Origin: Thinopyrum elongatum
Lineage: Eukaryota > Streptophyta > Magnoliopsida > Poales > Poaceae
Reading direction: 5' to 3'
NCBI GenBank assembly: GCA_011799875.1
Contig: CM022297.1
Coordinates: 540,872,795 to 540,936,794, forward strand
Length of the DNA: 64,000 nt
This document shows positions 57,243 through 64,000 of this stretch, piece after piece. Both the position numbers and the translations under genes were made by a program. Position 1 is the first letter of the stretch. Each line of letters begins with the position of its first letter. The notes beneath the pieces are model-generated. The model was given only the letters and a program-made list of their open reading frames with translations. It did not search any database and was not told where the DNA came from.

Positions 57243-57634
57243 ATCCATGGCTCACGCTCATGTATTATGTGAGAGTTGTAAAATCTTAAGAACGTTAAAA
57301 GTATGAACCAATTGCTTGGCTTGTCATTGGGGTTGTGCATGATAAATACTTTGTGTGATGAAGATAGATCATGACAAGATTATATGATTTTGTAGGGATA
57401 ACTTTCTTTAGCCATGATATTTTGAGAAGACATGATTGCTTTATTTAGTATGCTTGAAGTATTATTGTTTTTATGTCAATATTAAACTTTTGTTTTGAAT
57501 CTTATGGATCTGAATATTCATGCCACAATAAGAAAGATTACATGATAAACATGTTAGGTAGCATTCCACATCAAAAATTCTGTTTTTATCATTTACCTAC
57601 TCGAGGACGAGCAGGAATTAAGCTTGGGGATGCT
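57243..57634 (+). other. E3 internal sequence after the CACTA, with polypurine tract
   Basis: Continues the sequence interrupted at 44884. It ends with AAGCTTGGGGATGCT immediately before the E3 right LTR (57635). Confidence 0.75.
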
Positions 57635-58817
57635 TGATACGTCTCCAACGTATCTATATTTTTTGATTGTTCCATGCTACTCCCTCCATTCCAGAATATA
57701 AGGTGTATTGGTTTCCGTGCAAGTCAACCATTTGAATGTTTGACCAAGATTATAGAATAAAATAACAACATCTGCAGTACCTAGTAGATAAAATATGAAA
57801 CTACTTTTCATGATGGATCAAATGATATAAACTTTGTATTGTGAATGTTGATATATTTTTATAAAAACTCGGTCAAACTTGCACTCGTTTGACTTTTCAA
57901 AAAACAAATACACCTTATATAAAGGAACGGAGGAAGTATTATATTATCCATCTTGAATGTTTTATATGCATTATGGTGCTATTTTATACCATTTTGGGGA
58001 CTAACCTATTAACCCAGTGCCAAGTGCCAGTTGCTGTTTTTTCCTTGTTTTTGTCTTTTACAGAAAATCAATACCAAATGGAGTCCAAACGGAATGACTT
58101 TTTGAGGATTTTTCTTGGACCAGAAGACACCTAGGAAGCTTTGGGAGGAGGCCAGAAGAGCCACGAGAGGGCCACAAGCCCTGGAGCCGCGCCCTAGGGG
58201 GGCGCCCCTAGGCTTATGGGCCCCTCGTGGCACCCCTATCCCTAATCTCATCTCCATAAATACCGGAGGGGGATTTGATCACGGAGGGCCTCTACACCAA
58301 GCTTGCTGCCCTTCCGATGATATGTGTGTAGTTTACCACCGACCTACAGGTCCATAGCTAGTAGCTAGGTGGCTTCTTCTCTCTCTTTGATCTTCAATAC
58401 AATGTTCTCCTTGATGTTCTTGGAGATCTATTTGATGTAATCTTCTTTTGCGGTGGGTTTGTTGAGATCCGATGAATTGTGGATTTATGATCAGATTATC
58501 TATGAATATTACTTGAGTATTCTCTGAACTTTTTTATGCATGATTAAGATAGCTTTGTATTTCTCTCCGATCTATTGATTTGGTTTGGCCAACTAGATTG
58601 ATTTTTATTGCAATGGGAGATGTGCTTTGTGATGGGTTCAATCTTGCGGTGTCCTCACCCAGTGACAGAAGGGGTAGCGAGGCACGCATTTGTATTGTTG
58701 CCAGTAAGGATAAAAAGATGGGGTTTTTACCATATTGATTGGATCAATCCCTCTACATCATGTCATCTTGCTTAAGGCGTTACTCCGTTCTTGTTAACCT
58801 AATACACTAGATACATG
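57635..58817 (+). repeat. E3 right LTR, truncated
   Basis: TGATACGTCTCCAACGTATC at the start, collinear with 38579-40158 but with a Stowaway insertion (57680-57936). It stops at ACTAGATACATG, about 370 bases short of the full LTR, where E5 begins. The TATA segment TCTCCATAAATACC is at about 58251. Confidence 0.88.
57680..57936. mobile_element. Stowaway MITE in the E3 right LTR
   Basis: 257 bp from CTCCCTCCATTCCAGAATAT to TATAAAGGAACGGAGGAAG, with TA duplicated at 57678-57679 and 57937-57938. The left LTR of E3 at about 38621 shows the empty site. Confidence 0.93.
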
Positions 58818-60371
58818 TGATGGCTCGTGTCCGCGTCAGTTTTTCCCCGAAGAGGAAGGGATGATGCACCACAGCTACGGTAGGTATTTCCCTCAGTGAT
58901 GAAACCAAGGTTATCGAACCAGTAGGAGAACCAAGCAACACTATGTAAACGGTACCTGCACACAAAGAACAAATACTTGCAACCTGACGCGTATGAGGGG
59001 TTGTCAATCCCTCCCGGGTAAAAGATTGGTAAAGATATAATTTGGTAGATGCAAATAGAATAATGACAAAGCGAGGTATTTTTGGGTTTTTGATAATGTA
59101 GATCTGAAAATAAAAGATGCAAATAAATAAAATGGCAAATAGCAATATAGATCTGAAGATATAAGATGAGAAAACAAACCCGGGGTCTGTAGATTTCACT
59201 AGTGGCTTCTCTCGAGAAAATAGAATACGGTGGGTAAACAAATTACTGTTGGGTAATTGATAGAACTTCAAATAATTATGATGATATCCAGGCAATGATC
59301 ATTATATAGGCAACACGTCCAAGGTTAGTAGACCGACTCCTGCCTGCATCTACTACTATTACTCCACACATCGACCGCTATCCAGCATGCATCTAGTGTA
59401 TTAAGTTCATGGAGAAATGGAGTAATGCAATAAGAACGATGACATGATGTAGACAAGATCTATTCATGTAGGAATAGACCCCATCTTGTTATCCTTAATG
59501 GCAATGATTAATACGTGTCTTGCTGCCCCTTCTGTCACTGGGAAAGAAAACCGCACGACCGAACCCATCACAAAGCACCTCTTCCCATGGCAAGAAAAAT
59601 CGATCTAGTTGGCCTAACTAAACCAAAGATTCGAAGAAGAAATACGAGGCTATAAGTAATCATGCATATAAGAGATCAAAAGAAGACACAAATAACTTTC
59701 ATGGATAAAAATATAGATCTGATCATAAACTCAAAGTTCATCGGATCCCAACAAACACACCGCAAAAAAGAGTTACATCAAATAGATCTCCAAGAAACCA
59801 TTGTATTGAGAATCAAAAGAGAGAGAGGAAGCCATCTAGCTACTAACTACGGACCCGTAGGTCTACAATGAACTACTCACGCATCATCAGAGAGGCACCA
59901 ATGAGGATGATGAACCCCTCCGTGATGGTGTCTAAATTGGATCTGGTGGTTCTGGAACTTGCGGCGGCTGGAATTGTGTTTCGTCGACTCCCCTAGTGTT
60001 TTTGGAATAGTGAGGTATTTATAGAGCAAAGAGGCGGTGCGGGAGGCCACCGAGGTGGGCACAACCCACCAAGGCGCGCCTAGGCCCCCAGGCGTGCCCA
60101 GGTGGGTTGTGCCCCCCTCAGGGCAGCCCTATGGTACTTCTTTGGCCCATCCTGTGTCTTCTGGCCCAGAAAAATTCTCCAAAAAGTTTCACTGCGTTTG
60201 GACTCCGTTTGGTACTGATTTTCTGCGAAGTAAGAAACAAGCAAGAAACAGCAACTGGCACTGGGCACTATGTCAATAGGTTAGTCCTAAAAAATGATTG
60301 TAAAACACCCAAGAATGATAATATAATAGCATGGAACAAGCAAACATTATAGATACGTTGGAGATGTATCA
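58818..60371 (-). repeat. E5 3' LTR
   Basis: On the minus strand from TGATACATCTCCAACGTATC (60371) to ACACGAGCCATCA (58818). Hairpin at about 60048-60120 (GAGGTGGGCACAACCCACC ... GGTGGGTTGTGCCC) and TATA CTATAAATACCTC at about 60013-60024. Confidence 0.85.
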
Positions 60372-62190
60372 GCATCCCCAAGCTTAATTCCTACTCGTCC
60401 TCGAGTAGGTAAATGATAAAAACAGAATTTTTCATGTGGAATGCTGCCTAACATGTTCATCAGATTCTTTTCTTTTGTAGCATGGACATATGGACTTTTA
60501 TATGGTTCAAAGCAATAGTCTAGTTTTGACATGAAGATTTAAATACTCAAGCATATTAACAAGCAACCATGTCTTTCAAAATATCAACACTAAAGCAAGT
60601 TATCCCTAGCCCATCATGCTCAATCATTTATCCATTCATGAAACACACTCGCATATTAGCTACATCCAATGCTCAAGTACGATCATAGTGCCCCTTAGTT
60701 GGTGCTTTATAAGAGAAGATGGAGACTCAAATAAAAAATAAAATTGCATAAAGTAAATAGAAAGGCCCTTCGCAGAGGGAAGTAGGGATTTGTAGAGGTG
60801 CCAGGGCTCAAAGCGAAAAAAGAGAGATAAACCATTTTGGGTGCCATACTTTTCCCGTCAATGAAAACGACCAAGTAATTCCCAACACTTTCCATGCTAG
60901 ATATATCATAGGCGGTTCCAAAACAAAAAATAAAGTTTATTCCTTTTTCCACCATACTTTCACATTCCACGGCTAGCCGTATCCACGGGTGCCGTCCATA
61001 CCAACACTTTCCAAGGAATTTATTATTTGACAACATAAAGTAATTTTCTTTTTCATTTCGGGACTGGGCATCCCTAATACCTTTGCCGTACTCTCGTGCA
61101 ATGACAAGTGAATAAACACTCATCTTGAGAATAACACATCTAGGATGGAAAGTATTGGCCACCCCCTACCATTTCATGAGCGGTACTAGCACACAAAAAG
61201 AAAATTTATTTTGAAAAATTAGAGATGGCACATACAAATTTTCTTAGAACGGCACAGAAATACCGCATATAGGTAGGTATAGTGGACTCATATGGCAAAA
61301 CTGGGTTTAAGGATTTTGGATGCACAAGTAGTATTCCTACTTAGTATAAGTGAAGGCTAGCAAAAAGATTGAGAAGCATCCAACCAAGAAACAAAAAATC
61401 TCATAAGCGAGCATTGAGCATAACTAACACCGAATAATGCACCACAAGTAGGATGTAATTTCATTGCATAACTATTGAATTTCGTGCTTGCATAGGGAAT
61501 CACAAACCATAACACCAATATTCTTACAAAAGCACAATTACTCACCAACATGACTCACATATCACTATCATCATATCTCAAAACTATTACAAAGAATCAA
61601 GTTTATTTTGTCCAATGATCTTCATAAAAGTTTTTATTATATCCCTCTTGAATATCTATCACTTTGGGTCTAGTTTAATATGTTGCTTTTGATAGCTCAA
61701 ATAAATTTAAGTGAAGAACATGAGCATAAAAAAATTTCATCTCTCAAAATAATATAAGTGAAGCATGAGAGATTTTCTTTAAAATTACTAACTCTCAAAT
61801 AAATCTAAGTGAATCATGAGAGCATTTCTTCAAAAATATTAAAGCACACCGTGCTCAAAAAGATATAAGTGAAGCACTAGAGCAATTCCATAGCTCAAAG
61901 AATTTAAGTGAAGCATAAAGAGCAATTCTAACAAATCATAGCATAATTTTGGCTCTCTCAAATAGGTGTGTTCAGCAAGGATACTTGACACAAACTAAAA
62001 AGCAAAACAAGCAAAGACTCATATCATACAAGACGCTCCAAGCAAAACTCATGATATGTGACGAATAAAAATATAGCTCCAAGTAAAATACCGATGGTTG
62101 TTAGAAGAAAGAGGAGATGCCACCCGGGCATCCCAAGCTTAGTTGCTTGTTCATCCTTGAATATTACCTTGGGGTGCGGTAGCATCCCCA
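60372..62190 (-). other. E5 non-coding 3' internal region
   Basis: Starts with the minus-strand PPT AAGCTTGGGGATGC next to the LTR. A second PPT-like block lies near 62130 (CATCCCAAGCTTAG on plus). Short frames here have no recognisable domain. Confidence 0.7.
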
Positions 62191-64000
62191 TGTAGGGGAA
62201 CGCAGCAGAAAACAAAAAATTTCCGACCTACGCACCAGCCCAGGACCACTATGGAGACTGCATACAAGGTTTGATCTTTTCTTTACCGACTCGTAGCGCA
62301 GCGGAAGTAGAGTCGGTGACGATCGGCGGTGCAGATCCCCGCAGCTAGGATTTACAACCTCCCAACCGCGAGGATGTATACCCTCATCCGCGCCCTGGAC
62401 AGCCCTCCGGGAGGCGGTCGAACAGTCCCCCGGACGGTGTCGTGGACAGCCCTTCGGGAGGACCTTCGAAACTCAGACGGTCACTCGGACAGCCCTTCGG
62501 GAGGACTCACAGAACTCGGACCGTCACTTGGACAGCCCTTCGGGAGGCACTTACGAACAGCCCCTCGGGCACTAAGATCGAAACTACGACCTCTCTACAG
62601 AGTTGCACACATACGGTGTCATCTATCCGGCAGGGCTTCGCCGTCCAGAACTAGTTCCCACCGGAACCCAGACAGCCTTTCGGCTCTACGAAACTCTTTT
62701 CGTGGGAGGGAGAGAGAAGCCAGATAATTGCATGGCATGAGTATGAGAGCAAGGGATGAGTGTGGAGGGCTGCCCCTCCACCTCTATTTATAGGAAATCC
62801 CAAGGGGTAGGGTGGTTTTACAATCAAACCCAAAAAGCACATGAATGAAGTCCTTCCACAAGGACCCAAATGTGAAACCAAGGCACAAGAGGGGGCTCCA
62901 AGGAGGAGTCCCCATGTGGCCGGCCACATCTAGGAGGCCCCCCCCCCCAAGGGAGCCTCATCCATCCATGTCACCCCAAAAAATATCTTGGGACAAAGCC
63001 CAAAATAATGGCTTTCCAAAAAGTAACCCAAAAAGCACTTTCACTATTCATGACAACATTTTTCAGCGTCCGTTCGAACTGAAAATTTTTATGTGGGCTT
63101 AGAACATTTCCAGTACCCACTAAAATAATTTTCAACGCATTTTGGAACAATTCCAGATTAGTGATTTTCATCTGCAAAAAGCATCTGAAGTGGTTCCGGC
63201 AGCTCCGGAACATTTCCGGTTTTTCTTCCAGAAAATTCCCAAAAGTTTCCAGAATGATTCTGGCACCCTCCAAGAATTATCGGGCATGTGCCGAAACCAA
63301 TTTGACTTTATGGTATCCTCTGAAACAACTTTTCAGTTTCACCGAAACTCATCTGATGTCCTCTCTGCGGAACTTTTCCACTGTCCGAAACTTTTTCGGT
63401 GATTTTCTCTCAGACTCCCTGTCTAGTATTCAGAAGATAGATGACCCTTAAGCGTGTGACCCTATAGGTTCGGTGAAGTATAGACATGACACGGAACCCC
63501 TTCCGATCAATGATCAACATCGGAGCCGTGGACACCCATATTGACCCCTATACCCACATGAATGAATATTCGAGTGAACCTCCAGTTGCCGTGTGCTATT
63601 CCTGTTGCTTCGCGATATGTTACAAATACCTGAGGTGAGACATGTTGGCATTCCCGTGGATCAACAACTTGTCCACTATGCTAGTTACCTCGTTACCGGT
63701 ATTGTTCTCTTTTCTCGTTACCGTGTTCCGGCATCCCCGTGATCAAATCACAAAGTGTCTGGCCAGACGATGATGGATACCGTAACACCGAGAGGGCCCA
63801 GAGATATCTCTCCATCGTCGGAGGAGCAAATCCCAATCTTGAGCTATCAAGTTACTTGACATACTTTTCCATGAACCCGTAAGCCGCCGTAATAGCCACC
63901 CATTTACAGATGACGTTTAACAAACCCCAAAGTTCATGAAGCAAGCATGAAGAAACTCGATACTCTCATGGTCTAAGGAATCATGCAAACGTTAACCATC
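62191..64000 (-). mobile_element. E6: copia-like LTR, incomplete at the window end
   Basis: On the minus strand the sequence ends in TGCTGCGTTCCCCTACA at 62191, as in Triticeae copia LTRs of the TGT(A/T)GGGGAACG group. A TATA box (CCTATAAATAGAGGTGG, about 62782-62798) is on the minus strand. Downstream of it lie repeats of CCTCCCGAAGGGCTGTCC. No internal domain is visible. It could be one LTR of a full element or a solo LTR. Confidence 0.6.
62400..62580 (-). repeat. Short tandem repeat in the E6 LTR
   Basis: GGACAGCCCTTCGGGAGGAC recurs at about 50-60 bp spacing, four to five times with decay, separated by ACTCGGACCGTCACTTG-like spacers. It lies in the transcribed leader part of the LTR. Confidence 0.7.

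Larger units (their letters stand above)
38579..58817 (+). mobile_element. E3: outer gypsy element (Athila/Sabrina-like), gag-protease only, carrying nested insertions
   Basis: Left LTR 38579-40158, tRNA-Asp-like PBS, gag-protease remains (40398-42455), long non-coding 3' region interrupted by the CACTA (44885-57239), PPT AAGCTTGGGGATGCT and right LTR from 57635. The right LTR is cut at 58817, where E5 begins. The left flank ACGGC (38574-38578) would be the target duplication; its partner is not in the window. No RT, RNase H or integrase was found, so it is non-autonomous. Confidence 0.88.
58818..62190 (-). mobile_element. E5: gypsy element of the E3 family, inverted and truncated
   Basis: 3' LTR 58818-60371 on the minus strand, PPT, then non-coding internal sequence to 62190, where copia LTR E6 cuts it. 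The internal part matches the E3 3' region (for example the GCTTGGAGCGTCTTGTA segment and TTCACTTATATCTTTTTGAG-type units). No coding part within the window. Confidence 0.82.

Overview
The window looks like nuclear DNA of a Triticeae grass (wheat, Aegilops, barley or rye type). It holds a small gene island (about 5.7-19.3 kb) with three intron-bearing or intronless plant genes, flanked by kilobases of nested LTR retrotransposons, a CACTA element, a Harbinger transposon and many MITEs. Retrotransposon primer sites match plant tRNA-iMet and tRNA-Asp ends, and the repeat families (Stowaway MITEs, CACTA ends with CACTAGTAGAAAA, gypsy LTRs starting TGATACGTC) are typical of this group. The species assignment is inference.

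Layout. 1-2572 is the 3' end of a gypsy-like LTR that cut off the first exon of an unknown minus-strand gene (2573-2668, TATA at 2781). 3380-3579 is a Harbinger-type MITE. 4134-6299 is a pair of direct repeats around the 3' end of a LINE-like retroposon; the right copy is the promoter and leader of a DUF2062 membrane-protein gene (6343-8754, plus, five exons). Convergent to it is an intronless DYW-type PPR gene resembling RNA-editing factor DYW2 (10500-12236, minus). Next is a seven-exon receptor-like kinase gene of the At2g42960/At5g18500 type (13928-17732, minus) with a 5'UTR intron (17750-19101) that carries a minisatellite and a Mutator-type MITE.

From about 20.1 to 35.4 kb there is an array of ~113 bp tandem repeats, split by a 12.2 kb chromovirus-like gypsy element E2 (20541-32771, minus strand, perfect TSD TCTGG). 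E2 has long LTRs, two extra ORFs before gag, and a gag-pol frame with three TGG-to-TAG stops and one frameshift. 36826-38578 is a decayed Harbinger transposon with a broken transposase.

From 38579 rightwards the DNA is nested Athila/Sabrina-like gypsy material. Outer element E3 (38579-58817) encodes only gag and an aspartic protease. A non-autonomous CACTA (44885-57239, TSD TAT) sits in E3, and inside the CACTA sits E4 (46844-57090, TSD AGCGG), which has gag, protease, RT, RNase H, integrase and a coiled-coil ORF in the env position. A fourth gypsy element E5 of the E3 family lies inverted at 58818-62190, and a copia-like LTR E6 (62191-64000, minus) runs off the window.

The three host genes have separate roles (putative membrane protein, organellar RNA editing, kinase signalling) and no evident shared pathway. 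The points most worth checking are a 5S rRNA-like segment inside the CACTA element, an apparent second promoter (hairpin plus TATA, the same layout as in the LTRs) ahead of the downstream ORF of E4, the very long direct repeats around the LINE fragment, and the extra ORFs ahead of gag in E2.
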